Below, in pieces: positions 18,101-27,027 of a DNA stretch of 64,000 nucleotides. A program made the position numbers and the translations under genes. Under the pieces are notes generated by a model, which was not told the DNA's origin, did no database searches, and saw only the letters and a program-made list of their open reading frames with translations. Source of the DNA: Bradyrhizobium sp. Ai1a-2 (GTDB lineage Bacteria; Pseudomonadota; Alphaproteobacteria; Rhizobiales; Xanthobacteraceae); contig NZ_AUEZ01000010.1 in NCBI RefSeq assembly GCF_000426245.1, forward strand, positions 62,001-126,000. Reading direction: 5' to 3'. Every line of letters begins with the position of its first letter. The first letter of the stretch is position 1.

Positions 18101-19069
18101 ATGTCCATGCCTGCGTTATTCAAGGGCCGTCTGTCGATTCCGGTGATCGGTGCGCCGCTGTTCATTATCTCCGTGCCTGATCTGGTGATCGCGCAGTGCA
18201 AGGCCGGCGTGGTCGGATCGTTTCCGGCACTGAACGCGCGGCCGCCGGAGTTGCTCGACGAATGGCTGGCGCGGATCAAGGAAGAGCTCGCGGCCCATGA
18301 CAGGGCGCATCCCGAGCGGCCCTCGGCGCCGTTCGCGGTCAATCAGATCGTGCACAAATCGAACAACCGGCTCGATCATGACCTCGCGCTTTGCGAGAAG
18401 CACAAAGTGCCGATGATCATCTCCTCGCTTGGCGCGCGCGAGGAGCTCAATCAGGCCGTGCACAATTGGGGCGGCATCGTCTTCCACGACGTGATCAATC
18501 AGAAGTTCGCCCACAAGGCGATCGAGAAGGGCGCCGACGGCCTGATCCTGGTGGCGGCCGGCGCGGGCGGCCATGCCGGCACGCTGTCGCCGTTCCCCTT
18601 CGTTACCGAGACGCGGCAGTGGTTCGACGGCCCGATCGCGCTGTCGGGCGCGATGGGCAACGGCAAGGCGATCCGCGCCGCGCGCGTCCTCGGCGCCGAC
18701 TTCGCCTATATCGGCTCGGCCTTCATCGCGACGCAAGAAGCCAATGCGGTCGAAGGCTACAAGAACATGATCACCGGCTCGGCCGCCGAAGACATCGTGT
18801 ATTCCAACCTGTTCACCGGCGTGCACGGCAACTACCTGAAGCCGTCGATCGTTGCCGCCGGCATGGATCCTGACAGTCTGCCGACCTCCGATCCCTCCAA
18901 GATGAGCTTCGGTACCGACGCCTCTGGCGAGCGGGCGAAGCCGAAAGCCTGGAAGGAGATCTGGGGCTCGGGCCAGGGCGTCGGCAGCGTCGAAAAGATC
19001 GTGCCTGCCGCCGAACTGATTGCGCGTTTCAAGAAGGAATACGAGGAAGCGGTCGATCCGCCATTGTGA
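18101..19069 (+). CDS. NAD(P)H-dependent flavin oxidoreductase / nitronate monooxygenase (copy 1)
   Basis: The 322-residue TIM-barrel FMN protein shows the 2-nitropropane dioxygenase family blocks: IPVIGAPLFIISVPDLVIAQ, GADGLILVAAGAGGHAGTLS (phosphate-binding loop), IALSGAMGNGKAIRAARVLG and ADFAYIGSAFIATQEA. It probably oxidises alkyl nitronates or acts as an FMN reductase in the cytoplasm. A clear paralogue lies at 25564-26544. A ribosome site AAGGA precedes the ATG by nine bases. Monocistronic; substrate unknown. Confidence 0.88.
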   Translation: MSMPALFKGRLSIPVIGAPLFIISVPDLVIAQCKAGVVGSFPALNARPPELLDEWLARIKEELAAHDRAHPERPSAPFAVNQIVHKSNNRLDHDLALCEKHKVPMIISSLGAREELNQAVHNWGGIVFHDVINQKFAHKAIEKGADGLILVAAGAGGHAGTLSPFPFVTETRQWFDGPIALSGAMGNGKAIRAARVLGADFAYIGSAFIATQEANAVEGYKNMITGSAAEDIVYSNLFTGVHGNYLKPSIVAAGMDPDSLPTSDPSKMSFGTDASGERAKPKAWKEIWGSGQGVGSVEKIVPAAELIARFKKEYEEAVDPPL

Positions 19070-19143
19070 TCCATCAATTGGCGGTCCCGGCGCTACGCAC
19101 GGGACCGCCAATGCTTTCCTGATTGGCCTGCAGCGCGGCCCTC

Positions 19144-19248
19144 TAGAGCATTTTCGGTTCTGATTGAATCAGAACCGAAGCTCTAGATTCTTGTTTTGAC
19201 GCGTTTTCTTCACGCGAACCGGTGTCCACTTCGCTCGAAAACGCTCTA
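19144..19248. repeat. 105-bp TAGAGC repeat, copy D1
   Basis: It runs from TAGAGCATTTTCGG to AAAACGCTCTA and contains a perfect inner palindrome CGGTTCTGATT/AATCAGAACCG. The right end supplies the TAG stop of the minus-strand DUF1543 gene (19246-19248). Full copies of exactly the same length lie at 19786-19890 and 40100-40204. Confidence 0.9.
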
Positions 19249-19752
19249 AGCGATCGGCAAATACTCGCAAGTGAATGCGAACGGCTTCTCGCTTGTGGCC
19301 TTGGCGAGCTGCAGGAAAAATCCGTAAGTCTGCATCGATGCGGTGACATCGACGGCCTTCTCGACTTCGAACAGATTGTCCTTGTGCGGCTCCGTCCAGT
19401 TCCTCACCTGCGCCAGCGCCTTGGCCTTGGCCGCGCCAGCATCCGCCGCCACGATCAGGACGTTCTTGTGCAGTTCGGCGAACTCGCGCCCATCGTAGCC
19501 GCCGAGATTGACGAAGAACAATCGGTCGGCGCCCTGGTCCGGTCCGTCCGCCGCTAGCCGCACATCGTATCCATCGGCTTGCTCGACGGCGCCCCAGCAA
19601 TCTAGATGCAGGCTGTCGGGATCGCCCCACCACTGCCTGCGCAGATCGTCGTGGCAATCCTCCGCGCGCGCTCCGACCGAAAAGCGCACGTCGTGGAGTT
19701 CGACGTTCGAATTGCGGCAGTTGCCGCCGATATAGAACATGAAAAGCTTCAC
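19246..19752 (-). CDS. DUF1543 domain protein
   Basis: The 168-residue protein begins MKLFMFYIGGNCRNSNVELH and contains DCHDDLRRQWWGDPDSLHLD, the signature of DUF1543, an uncharacterised family. A second related half (LFFVNLGGYDGREFAELHKN) suggests an internal repeat. GTG start at 19752 with GGAG six bases upstream. The gene is bracketed by two direct 105-bp repeats; its TAG stop is the last three bases of the downstream copy. Confidence 0.8.
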   Translation of the reverse strand: MKLFMFYIGGNCRNSNVELHDVRFSVGARAEDCHDDLRRQWWGDPDSLHLDCWGAVEQADGYDVRLAADGPDQGADRLFFVNLGGYDGREFAELHKNVLIVAADAGAAKAKALAQVRNWTEPHKDNLFEVEKAVDVTASMQTYGFFLQLAKATSEKPFAFTCEYLPIA

Positions 19753-19785
19753 GGTGCGCTCCGAGCCGATCGCGGTCGTCCTATC

Positions 19786-19890
19786 TAGAGCAGTTGCGGT
19801 TCTGGTGGAATCAGAACCGAAGCTCTAGGTTTTTGGTTTGACGCGTTTTCTTCACGCGAACCGGTGTCCACTTCGCTCGAAAACGCTCTA
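19786..19890. repeat. 105-bp TAGAGC repeat, copy D2
   Basis: It runs TAGAGCAGTTGCGG to AAACGCTCTA in the same orientation as D1. It lies 33 bases upstream of the DUF1543 start, so the gene is sandwiched between two direct copies. Confidence 0.9.
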
Positions 19891-20009
19891 GATGGATTTG
19901 ACGGCCCGTCCAAGGCGTGGGGATAACCCCGGCGATAACGGGTTTGGTACTTCGGCGCGGCGTCACGAACCCTTGATGCGCCCGTGATGCCTGTGCGACA
20001 AATACCGCC

Positions 20010-20645
20010 ATGAGCGCCGCCGCCGTCAACGTCGTCAACCATCCGCTGGTGCAGCACAAGCTGACGCTGATGCGCGAGCGCGACCGTTCGATCAAGAGTT
20101 TCCGGGAACTCGTGAACGAGGTCGGCATGCTGCTCTGCTACGAGGTGACGCGCGACCTGCCGCTCGAGCTGGTCGACATCGAGACGCCGCTGATGCCGAT
20201 GCAGGCGCCGATGATCGCGGGCAAGAAGCTGACCTTCGCGCCGATCCTGCGCGCTGGTGTCGGCTTCCTGGACGGCATGCTCGCGCTGGTGCCGTCGGCG
20301 CGGGTGTCGCATATCGGGCTCTATCGCGATCCCGACACGCTGGAAGCGGTGGAATATTTCTTCAAGGCGCCGCACGATCTGGCGGACCGCACCGCGATCC
20401 TGATGGACCCGATGCTCGCGACCGGCAATTCCGCCGTCGCCGGCGCGAACCTCCTGAAGAAGCGTGGCGCTCGCGACATCCGCTTCGTCTGCCTGCTGGC
20501 CGCCCCCGAGGGCATCGCGCATTTTCAGCAGGAGCATCCCGATGTGCCGCTGTGGACCGCGGCCATCGATGAGCGGTTGAACGACCACGGCTATATCCTG
20601 CCTGGCCTCGGCGATGCCGGTGATCGCATGTTCGGCACCAAATAG
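20010..20645 (+). CDS. upp: Uracil phosphoribosyltransferase
   Basis: The 211-residue enzyme salvages uracil with PRPP to UMP. It has the family motifs [20 protein letters not shown], the loop [14 protein letters not shown], the PRPP-binding [14 protein letters not shown] and the C-terminal uracil site [20 protein letters not shown]. Length is normal. The acyl-CoA thioesterase gene follows 11 bases later, so the two may share a transcript. Confidence 0.95.
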   Translation: MSAAAVNVVNHPLVQHKLTLMRERDRSIKSFRELVNEVGMLLCYEVTRDLPLELVDIETPLMPMQAPMIAGKKLTFAPILRAGVGFLDGMLALVPSARVSHIGLYRDPDTLEAVEYFFKAPHDLADRTAILMDPMLATGNSAVAGANLLKKRGARDIRFVCLLAAPEGIAHFQQEHPDVPLWTAAIDERLNDHGYILPGLGDAGDRMFGTK

Positions 20646-20656
20646 GCCCTGATGTC

Positions 20657-21430
20657 ATGGACCCTATCTTTCGCGTCGACGGCAACAAGGTCGTCACCAG
20701 TCCCGATGCCGCCGGCCCCTGGCATCCGCAGATGCAGCACGGTTCCGCGCCTGCGGCGCTGGTGGTGTGGGCCGCGGAGTCCCTGCCCACGCCGGTGCCG
20801 ATGCAGATCGCGCGCATCACCATCGACCTGATGCGGCCGGTGCCGGTCGCGCCGCTCACAATCGACACCGAGATCTTGCGCGAGGGCCGCAAGATCCAGC
20901 TCTGCGGCGTGCGGCTCCTGGCCGAAGGTGTGCCTGTTGTCGCGGCCTCCGTGCTCCGGATCAAGTCGCAGGCGCAGGCATTGCCGCCTGATGTCGTTGA
21001 TCTGCCGCTGGGGCTTCCCGGCCCCGATCAATCGATGTTCGAGCCTGCCGATAACGCCGGCAGTCCGTTCACGTCATGCATCTCGATGCGCGCCGCACGC
21101 GGCCGCTTCGGCATGGTTGGTCCTGCCGCGATCTGGTTTCGCGTCGACCGGCCGCTGATCGCGGGATCGCCGGTGTCGCAGGCGATGCGCGCGGTGGTCG
21201 CCGCCGATTTCAGTAACGGCACCTCGTCCTCGCTCGATTTCCGGGAGTGGACCTTCATCAATGCCGACCTCACCGTGAGCCTGGCGCGACAACCGGTCGG
21301 CGAGTGGATCCTGCTTGACGGCGAAAGCTGGGTCGGTCCCGATGGGGCAGGGCTTGCGATGTCGCGGCTCGCTGACGAGCGCGGCTATTTCGGCCGGGCC
21401 GTGCAGAGCCTGGTGATCGAGAAGCGTTAG
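20657..21430 (+). CDS. Acyl-CoA thioesterase family protein (double hotdog)
   Basis: The 257-residue protein has two hotdog-like halves, the TesB/YbgC-like thioesterase arrangement: HPQMQHGSAPAALVVWAAES and MQIARITIDLMRPVPVAPLT in the first half, FREWTFINADLTVSLARQPVGEWILLDGES in the second. It would hydrolyse acyl-CoA in the cytoplasm; the substrate is unknown. Its TAG stop (21428-21430) is also the first three bases of a degenerate copy of the TAGAGC repeat. Confidence 0.8.
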   Translation: MDPIFRVDGNKVVTSPDAAGPWHPQMQHGSAPAALVVWAAESLPTPVPMQIARITIDLMRPVPVAPLTIDTEILREGRKIQLCGVRLLAEGVPVVAASVLRIKSQAQALPPDVVDLPLGLPGPDQSMFEPADNAGSPFTSCISMRAARGRFGMVGPAAIWFRVDRPLIAGSPVSQAMRAVVAADFSNGTSSSLDFREWTFINADLTVSLARQPVGEWILLDGESWVGPDGAGLAMSRLADERGYFGRAVQSLVIEKR

Positions 21431-21498
21431 AGCATATTCCTGTTTTGACACGCCTTCTTCACGCGAACCGGTATCCGCTTCGCTCGAACATGATCTGA
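21428..21498. repeat. Degenerate TAGAGC repeat, copy D4
   Basis: It begins TAGAGCATATTCCTGTTTTG and continues with CTTCACGCGAACCGGTATCC, matching the second half of the 105-bp element; the inner palindrome is missing. Its first three bases are the thioesterase stop codon. Confidence 0.75.
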
Positions 21499-21683
21499 CG
21501 CGCGACGAAAAATCGCTGCCTCGCCTTGGAACGCTTCGATGCCGGACGAGTTTGGCCCTCGTTGAGGGCTATCATGACGTGTGTTGATTTAGCCGCCGGC
21601 GGACTGACGCTTGCCAGGCAAGTGTCAGCCGTCGGCGCTTGCTATCGTATTGCAGCCAAGCTTTTTCCCAACCGGAGTGTGCT

Positions 21684-23735
21684 GTGAGGCCGGGTCCTTC
21701 CTCCGAGCGTGCGGTGGTCCTTGCTTCGACCGAGCGTGAAGCGGTCGAGACTGCCAGCCTGGTCCGAGACGCCGGCTACTATGCCAACATCTGCAATGAC
21801 CTCGCCGCGCTGAGGCGCGAGATCGCAAATGGCGCGGGCCTCGCCGTGATCGCCGACGACGCGATCAAGGGTGCGGATTTGACCGGCCTGACGCGATGGC
21901 TCAACGATCAGCCGGCATGGTCGGATTTCCCGATCGTGCTTCTGACCCAGGGCGGCAGCCCCGAACGCGATCCCGGCGCGGTGCGGCTCGGCAAGATCCT
22001 GGGCAACGTGACCTTCATCGAGCGCCCGTTTCATCCCACCACGCTTGCGAGCATCGTCGGCTCGGCGGTGCGTGGCCGGCGCCGCCAGTACCAGACGCGC
22101 GCCATCCTCGAAGACCTCACCGAAAGCGAGAGCCTGCTGCAGACCGCGCTCAATGCCGGCCAGCTCGGCGCGCTTGAATTGCATTTGCCGGAATTCGAGC
22201 TCGAGGCCTCGGACATCTGCAAGACCTATTTCGGGCGCCGTGCGAGCGAGCCGTTCACCTACCAGCAACTCCTCGACGCCGTACATCCCGACGACCGCGA
22301 GCGGCGACTTGCCGTGTTGGAGCAAAGCATCCGCACCAGCAAGCACTACGCGATCGAATACCGGGTGATCTGGCCGGACGGCTCCCAGCATTGGCTCGAC
22401 GTGCGCGCCCGCGCCGTGCGGCGCCCAGATGGCAGCCTCAAATCGCTGGTCGGCGTCTGCTCCGACATCACCCTGCGCAAGACCGCCGAGATCGAGCGCG
22501 AAAACCTGCTGGCGCAGCTGGCAGCCGAGCGCACCGCGCTTTCGGAACTGACCGCGACGCTGGAGCAGCGCGTCGAGCAGCGCACCGACGACCTCCTGAA
22601 AGAAGTCGCCGCGCGCGAAAAGGCGCAGGAGCAGCTGCGCCATGCGCAGAAGATGGAGACCATCGGCCAGCTCACCGGCGGCATCGCCCATGACTTCAAC
22701 AATCTCCTGATGGCGGTGATGGGCAATCTCGAACTCCTGCGCAAGCGCCTGCCGAGCGACCAGCGCCTGCATCGTCTCATCGACGGTGCAATGCAGGGTG
22801 CCGAGCGCGGCGCGTCGCTGACGCAACGGCTGCTCGCCTTCGCCCGCCAGCAGGATCTGCGCGTGGAGCCGGTCGATCTGCGCGCGCTGATCCAGGGCAT
22901 GAGTAATCTGCTCGAGCGCTCGCTGGGGCCGCGGATCGCATTGCACCTTGACTTGCCGGAAGGTCTGCCGCCGGCAAGGATCGACGCCAACCAGCTCGAG
23001 CTCGCGATCCTCAATCTCGCGATCAACGCGCGCGATGCGATGCCCGATGGCGGCGCAATCGACGTCAAGGTGTCGGAATATCAGGCCGCGAAGGATCCGG
23101 CGCTCCTGCCGGGCAGCTATCTCAACCTGTCGGTGATCGACACGGGCACCGGCATGTCGCCGGAGATCCTGAAGCGCGCGATCGAGCCGTTCTTCTCCTC
23201 AAAGCCGCTCGGCAAGGGCACCGGGCTCGGATTGTCGATGGTGCATGGGCTCGCCGTGCAGCTCGGCGGCACGCTGCAGCTCTCGAGCATCGAAGGTCAC
23301 GGCACCACTGCAACGCTGATGCTGCCGGTTGCGACGGCGCTGGCGGAAGCAGCCAGCCCGGCGCCGCCGGCACGAAAGCTCAAGCGCGCCGCGGTGATAC
23401 TGTTCGTCGACGACGATCCCTTGATCGCGATGTCGACCACGGAGATGCTGGAGGATCTCGGCCACCGCGTGATCGGCGCCACGTCAGGCCTGCACGCGCT
23501 CGACATCCTCCGCAGCGACGAGCCGCTCGACCTGATGATGACCGATCACGTCATGCCCGGGATGACCGGGCTCGAACTCGCCGCCGCCACCCGAAAAGTG
23601 CGTCCGTCGCTGCCGATCCTGCTCGCCACCGGCTATGCCGAACTGCCCGACGGCGTGCAGGTCGACCTGCCGCGACTGGCGAAGCCCTATCACCAGGACC
23701 AGCTGCGCGATCGGCTTGATCAATTGCTGCGGTGA
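21684..23735 (+). CDS. Hybrid sensor histidine kinase (REC-like, PAS, HisKA, HATPase, REC)
   Basis: A 683-residue soluble kinase. In order: an N-terminal receiver-like domain (about 1-130) without a clear phosphoacceptor, a PAS domain (about 165-275), a coiled coil (LATLEQRVEQRTDDLLKEVA region), the H box [11 protein letters not shown] with His336, the N box [20 protein letters not shown] and [13 protein letters not shown], then a C-terminal receiver with FVDDDPL and phosphoacceptor Asp621 in MTDHVMPGMTG. No membrane span, so it senses something in the cytoplasm. GTG start at 21684 has CGGAG six bases upstream. No partner output gene adjoins. Confidence 0.88.
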   Translation: MRPGPSSERAVVLASTEREAVETASLVRDAGYYANICNDLAALRREIANGAGLAVIADDAIKGADLTGLTRWLNDQPAWSDFPIVLLTQGGSPERDPGAVRLGKILGNVTFIERPFHPTTLASIVGSAVRGRRRQYQTRAILEDLTESESLLQTALNAGQLGALELHLPEFELEASDICKTYFGRRASEPFTYQQLLDAVHPDDRERRLAVLEQSIRTSKHYAIEYRVIWPDGSQHWLDVRARAVRRPDGSLKSLVGVCSDITLRKTAEIERENLLAQLAAERTALSELTATLEQRVEQRTDDLLKEVAAREKAQEQLRHAQKMETIGQLTGGIAHDFNNLLMAVMGNLELLRKRLPSDQRLHRLIDGAMQGAERGASLTQRLLAFARQQDLRVEPVDLRALIQGMSNLLERSLGPRIALHLDLPEGLPPARIDANQLELAILNLAINARDAMPDGGAIDVKVSEYQAAKDPALLPGSYLNLSVIDTGTGMSPEILKRAIEPFFSSKPLGKGTGLGLSMVHGLAVQLGGTLQLSSIEGHGTTATLMLPVATALAEAASPAPPARKLKRAAVILFVDDDPLIAMSTTEMLEDLGHRVIGATSGLHALDILRSDEPLDLMMTDHVMPGMTGLELAAATRKVRPSLPILLATGYAELPDGVQVDLPRLAKPYHQDQLRDRLDQLLR

Positions 23736-23754
23736 ATATCGGGGCTTCTCTCCC

Positions 23755-23839
23755 CGTCATTGTGAGCGCAGCGAAGCAATCCATGCCTCCACTTGCGGAG
23801 AGATGGATTGCTTCGTCGCTTCGCTCCTCGCAATGACGG
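23755..23839. repeat. Palindromic repeat, CGTCATTGCGAGCG type (copy 3)
   Basis: CGTCATTGTGAGCGCAGCGA pairs with CGCTCCTCGCAATGACGG, with inner GAAGCAATCCA/TGGATTGCTTC. It separates the convergent kinase and acyl-CoA ligase genes. Confidence 0.75.
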
Positions 23840-23889
23840 CGGATAGCGATGCGCCGCGCGCCGATCAACAATGCCGGGGCGCGAACGCA

Positions 23890-25452
23890 TCACCCCACCA
23901 TCCGGTCGCGGCCGGACCAGAAGCCTGCCTTCAGCACCTTCTTGTCGACCTTGCCGACGCCGGTCATCGGCAATTCCTTCACGAAGCGGATCTGCTTCGG
24001 CGCGTGCGCCGAGCCTTTCTTCGCTTTCACCAGGTTGATCAGCTCGTCCGCATCCGGCCGCGCGCCGGCGCGGGCGACGATGACGGCGGTGACCGCTTCG
24101 CCCCATTTGTCGTCGGGCACGCCGACGACCGCGACCATCGCCACGTCCGCATGCTGCGACAGCACATCCTCGACCTCGCGCGGGAAGATGTTGAAGCCTC
24201 CTGAGACGATCATGTCCTTCTTGCGGTCGAGGATGTACATGTAGCCGCGCTCGTCGGCCCGGGCGATGTCGCCGGTATGCAGCCAGCCGTTCTTGAGCGT
24301 CTCCGCGGTGATGTCCGGCCGCTTCCAATATTTCGCCATCACCTGCGGCGCGCGCACGCAAATCTCGCCGGGCTCGCCGGTTCCGACCTCCTCGTCATTG
24401 TCGTTCAGGATCCTCACGTCGCAGACCGCGATAGGGAAGCCGCACGACAGGAACAGCTCGGGCGTCTTCGGATCGTGGTCGGCCTTGCGCAGCACCGAGA
24501 CCGGGTAGCATTCAGTCTGGCCGTACAGCTGCGAGAAGACCGCCCCGATCCGCTCGATGCCTTCGACCAGCCGGCTCGGCGACATCGCCGAAGCGCCATA
24601 AAGCAACAGTTCGAGCGAGGAGAGATCGGTCTTGTCCAGCAAGGGATGATCGAGCAGCACATAGATCATGGTCGGCACAAGCAGCGTGAAGTTGATCTTC
24701 TCCCGTTCGATGGTCTTGAGCACGGCCTCGGGATCGAAACCCTTGAGCATGTGTACGGTGCCGCCGCGCATCAGCGTCGGCAGCACCTTCGTCCCGGCGA
24801 CGTGGCTGATCGGCGCCACCGTGAGATAGCGCGGCGTGTCGGGGATTTCGAAAGCGGCGAGGATCGCGCCGGCGAGGCCACCATTTTCGTGGTGATGGCG
24901 CAGCGCGCCCTTGGATTTGCCGGTGGTGCCGCCGGTGTAGTTCAGCGTCGCGATGTCGTCCGGCCGGGCGAGGCGCCGCGCCGTGGCGTGCCCCGCCTGC
25001 TCGATCGCCTGCAACAGGTCGATGCCGTAATCGGCGGGGCCGAGCGTGAACACGGTTTTGATGCCTGCGGCCTTCGCTGCGAGATCGCCGCCGCGGTCGC
25101 GGAAGGTCGCGGCATCGATGATCAGCATCTCGGCGCCCGAATCCTCGATCTGGAACAGCTGATCGTCCAGCGATCCCAGCGGATGCAGCGAGGTGATGGC
25201 AAGTCGTGCGAGCTGCGCGGCGACGCCGGCGCACCAGGTGTCGGCACGGTTTGCGGTCAGCAGTGCGACACGCGTGCCGGGCGCGAAGCCGAGTCGCATG
25301 AACACGTTCTGCATTCGCCCGATCAGGTCGGTGGCGCCCTGGTAGGTGATCGAGCCGCCCGGCCAGCTGAAGGCGGTGCGCGACGGATAGCGCGCCAGCG
25401 CCTGCAGCGTCTGCGCGCACGCCGGTGGAAACGCATGGAGCGGATCGCTCAT
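23890..25452 (-). CDS. AMP-dependent acyl-CoA synthetase
   Basis: The 520-residue ligase has the P-loop NYTGGTTGKSKGAL, the motif YGQTECYPVS, WLHTGDIARADERGY, the signature DRKKDMIVSGGFNIFPREVE and the C-terminal catalytic Lys in MTGVGKVDKKVL. Substrate unknown, possibly an aromatic or medium-chain acid. The start MSDPLHAFPPACAQTL at 25452 matches the family; the frame continues upstream only because it is antisense to the next gene. It is divergent from a nitronate-monooxygenase-type gene with about 110 bases between starts. Confidence 0.88.
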   Translation of the reverse strand: MSDPLHAFPPACAQTLQALARYPSRTAFSWPGGSITYQGATDLIGRMQNVFMRLGFAPGTRVALLTANRADTWCAGVAAQLARLAITSLHPLGSLDDQLFQIEDSGAEMLIIDAATFRDRGGDLAAKAAGIKTVFTLGPADYGIDLLQAIEQAGHATARRLARPDDIATLNYTGGTTGKSKGALRHHHENGGLAGAILAAFEIPDTPRYLTVAPISHVAGTKVLPTLMRGGTVHMLKGFDPEAVLKTIEREKINFTLLVPTMIYVLLDHPLLDKTDLSSLELLLYGASAMSPSRLVEGIERIGAVFSQLYGQTECYPVSVLRKADHDPKTPELFLSCGFPIAVCDVRILNDNDEEVGTGEPGEICVRAPQVMAKYWKRPDITAETLKNGWLHTGDIARADERGYMYILDRKKDMIVSGGFNIFPREVEDVLSQHADVAMVAVVGVPDDKWGEAVTAVIVARAGARPDADELINLVKAKKGSAHAPKQIRFVKELPMTGVGKVDKKVLKAGFWSGRDRMVG

Positions 25453-25563
25453 CTGAAGAATGTCTCCCTGTCGATTTTGTGTCTGGCATCTCTTCGTGCC
25501 AATGTTGACGGTGACGCTAGCACAACAACGAAGCGGCTCAAGCCGGGAGAGGAAAGAAACGCT

Positions 25564-26544
25564 TTGCTGTCGAACAACTTTCGCTCGCGCTTTCGCGAAC
25601 GTCTGTCGCTGCCGCTGATCGCGGCGCCGATGTTTCTGGTCTCCGGAGTCGAGCTGGTGACAGCCGCCTGCCGCAATGGCGTGATCGGCTCGTTCCCCAC
25701 GGTGAATTGCCGCGAGACGGAACAGCTCGATCAGTGGCTGAGTGAGATCGAGACTCGCTTGCAGCGCCATTCCGAGGCGAGCGGCAAGGCAGCTGCGCCG
25801 ATCTGTCCGAACCTGATCGTGCACCGCTCCAACGCGCGGCTGCAGCAGGATCTGGATGTGTTGTTGCGTCACAAGCCGGAGATGGTCATCACCTCGGTCG
25901 GCTCGCCGGCGCCTGTACTGGCGCCGCTGCACGGCGCCGGCGCACTGGTGTTCGCCGACGTCGCCTCGATCCGCCACGCCGAGCGCGCGGTCGAAGCCGG
26001 CGCCGACGGTTTGGTGCTGCTCACCGCGGGCGCGGGCGGGCAGACCGGCTGGCTCAATCCGTTCGTGTTCGTGCGCGCGGTCCGCGCCTTCTTCGATGGT
26101 CCGATCGTACTCGCCGGCGGCATCTGCGACGGCCATGCGCTCCGCGCCGCCGAAGCGCTCGGCTGCGATCTCGCTTACATGGGCACCAAATTCATCGCCA
26201 CGCGCGAGAGCATGGCGGATATCAGCTACAAGCAGATGCTGGTCGCAACCGGCGCCGACGACATCCTGCTTACCACCGCCTTCACCGGCTTGCAGACCAA
26301 CATGCTGCGCCCGTCGATCGAAGCGGCCGGCCTTGATCCCGATAACCTGCCGCAGCGCGGGGCCATCGACATCGGCAAGGATATCGACATCGGTGCCCGC
26401 GAAAGCCGCCCCAAGCGCTGGCGTGACGTCTGGAGCGCCGGCCATTCGGTCTCCGGCGTGACGGATGTCCTGGCGGTGGACGAACTGGTGGCGCGGACGG
26501 TCGAGGAATATCGTTCAGCGGCGCAGCATATCGCGCTCTCCTAG
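25564..26544 (+). CDS. NAD(P)H-dependent flavin oxidoreductase / nitronate monooxygenase (copy 2)
   Basis: A 326-residue paralogue of the 18101-19069 gene: LPLIAAPMFLVSGVELVTAA, GADGLVLLTAGAGGQTGWLN, IVLAGGICDGHALRAAEALG and DLAYMGTKFIATRES. The TTG start at 25564 (MLSNNFRSRFRERLSL) is chosen because a purine-rich site GGGAGAGG lies 11 bases upstream and no ATG fits before the conserved core; confidence in the exact start is low. It is divergent from the acyl-CoA ligase, hinting at a shared regulator. Confidence 0.85.
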   Translation: MLSNNFRSRFRERLSLPLIAAPMFLVSGVELVTAACRNGVIGSFPTVNCRETEQLDQWLSEIETRLQRHSEASGKAAAPICPNLIVHRSNARLQQDLDVLLRHKPEMVITSVGSPAPVLAPLHGAGALVFADVASIRHAERAVEAGADGLVLLTAGAGGQTGWLNPFVFVRAVRAFFDGPIVLAGGICDGHALRAAEALGCDLAYMGTKFIATRESMADISYKQMLVATGADDILLTTAFTGLQTNMLRPSIEAAGLDPDNLPQRGAIDIGKDIDIGARESRPKRWRDVWSAGHSVSGVTDVLAVDELVARTVEEYRSAAQHIALS

Positions 26545-26674
26545 CTGTTACCTGTCCTGCCGTCCCCCATGTTCCCCATTTAACCCGGCATTAACCACGT
26601 TCGTCCCAACAATAGCCCGCGCAGGACAGCCCGCCGCCTCGGCCGCGCTGGCGCAGGATTTGAGGGGATGCGAC

Positions 26675-26920
26675 GTGCTGCTTGAGGCTTTTCTCACCAA
26701 AACCCCCGCCACCCGCGATGAGCTCCGGGCTCGCGTCCGCCGCGCGCTGCAGCGCCATCCGCTCTGTCGCAACGTCGAATTCGACATCGTCAGCATGCCC
26801 CGCACCCGCCGGACCAACTGGACCATCAGCCTGCATTCGGTATCGGGGTCTGCGCTGTTCGAGGCCCATGACATCGTCGCCGACATCCAGGAAGCCTATG
26901 AGCTGGCCGCCGCGGCCTGA
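26675..26920 (+). CDS. Hypothetical protein, 81 residues
   Basis: A small soluble protein starting at GTG 26675 with GAGGGG seven bases upstream. It reads as one alpha/beta unit: LLEAFLTKTPATRDELRARV, then NVEFDIVSMPRTRRTNWTIS and the helix HDIVADIQEAYELA. I do not recognise the family. The frame is open further upstream (to 26465) but that part overlaps the preceding gene. Confidence 0.55.
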   Translation: MLLEAFLTKTPATRDELRARVRRALQRHPLCRNVEFDIVSMPRTRRTNWTISLHSVSGSALFEAHDIVADIQEAYELAAAA

Positions 26921-27027
26921 CCTTCGCTTGTTTGGATACGATTTTTTCGCCTTTTCCGCGCCTTAGCGGTTTAGAGGGCATGCTAACGCCGCAATTGTCG
27001 TTCAGTTTCAAGGGAAGTCGGGCCGGG

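Noticed and set aside
23890..26445. An 851-residue minus-strand frame spanning the acyl-CoA ligase and beyond
   Set aside because: Its first 330 codons are antisense to the flavin oxidoreductase gene and have no family features; the ligase proper starts at 25452.
24277..26544. A 755-residue plus-strand frame
   Set aside because: Its first part is antisense to the acyl-CoA ligase; only the part from about 25564 matches a protein family.
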